Assembly (NCBI GenBank): GCA_037447605.1 | Contig: CM074806.1 | Span: forward strand, 1,931,091 to 1,995,090 | DNA from: Zygnema circumcarinatum | Taxonomy: Eukaryota > Streptophyta > Zygnematophyceae > Zygnematales > Zygnemataceae | Direction: 5' to 3' | DNA length: 64,000 nt | Part shown: piece after piece, positions 63,732-64,000 of the stretch | Position numbering within the stretch: the first letter of the stretch is position 1 | Layout: every line of letters begins with the position of its first letter | Program-made: the position numbers and the translations under genes | Notes under the pieces: model-generated | Seen by the model: only the letters and a program-made list of their open reading frames with translations | Databases searched by the model: none | Told to the model about the DNA's origin: nothing

Positions 63732-63894
63732 ACCTGACCTGACCTGACCTGACCTGACCTGACCTGACCTAACCTGACCTGACCTGACCTGACCTGACCT
63801 GACCTGACCTGACCTGACCTGACCTGACCTGACCTGACCTGACCTGACCTGACCTGACCTGACCTGACCTGACCTGACTTAACCTGACCTGAAC
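63732..63894. repeat. (CCTGA)n pentanucleotide satellite
   Basis: About 32 tandem copies of ACCTG with only two or three point changes near the ends. The long open frame across it (SGQVR repeats) is an artefact. Confidence 0.97.
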
Positions 63895-64000
63895 CCCAGC
63901 GGCCCACGCGAGGCGAGGCGCGCCGCGCGAAAAGCGGAGCCGCGTCCAACCGCCTGCGCGAACGACTAGTTCGCGCGCCGTGGGCCAGTCCGCCGGGTGC

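Noticed and set aside
63512-63949. 145-residue open frame made of SGQVR repeats
   Set aside because: Translation of the pentanucleotide satellite; low complexity, no gene structure.

Overview
This is eukaryotic nuclear DNA from a streptophyte (green plant lineage). The proteins are plant-type: a CHR5-type CHD remodeler, a tubby-like F-box protein, a C3H17-type CCCH protein, and an F-box/LRR protein of the Arabidopsis At1g67190 type. Genes are split by many short GT-AG introns. A charophyte alga or an early-diverging land plant fits best; I cannot name the species. Exons were joined by hand from splice sites, reading phase and remembered family conservation. Phases close exactly for every gene unless noted.

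Layout, left to right. (1) 212-9603: a head-to-head pair sharing a 149-bp promoter. On the minus strand is a PUM24/Puf6-type Pumilio gene whose 3' end is cut by the window edge. On the plus strand is plastid-type amidophosphoribosyltransferase, first committed step of purine synthesis. (2) 10561-10943: a small non-autonomous hAT element. (3) 12189-14261 (-): tubby-like F-box protein. (4) 15.2-18.6 kb: tandem pyrimidine-rich repeats, then about 3 kb in which I see no gene. (5) 18647-20444 (-): unrecognised two-exon gene. (6) 21015-21596 (+): intronless TIM23. (7) 23482-25716 (-): triple CCCH zinc finger gene. (8) 26846-43196 (-): a 31-exon CHR5/CHD1-type remodeler gene covering a quarter of the window. 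(9) 44387-45613: second copy of the hAT element, itself split by an 834-bp hAT-like element. (10) 45852-51054 (+): ORC5. (11) 52062-55956 (-): RING-H2 gene with a duplicated 3' exon and a Copia LTR retrotransposon in its intron. (12) 56438-59417 (+): F-box/LRR gene. (13) 60146-61098 (-): small unrecognised protein with a plastid-like N-terminus. (14) 61.1-64 kb: intergenic, ending in a long pentanucleotide satellite.

The genes are mostly housekeeping: ribosome biogenesis, purine synthesis, mitochondrial import, replication licensing, chromatin remodelling and ubiquitin ligase components. They do not form one pathway. The accessory interest lies in nested transposons with readable target-site duplications, a recently inserted but internally decayed Copia element, palindromic intronic repeats in ORC5, GTAC-rich clusters in promoters and in the hAT elements, and two genes I could not assign.
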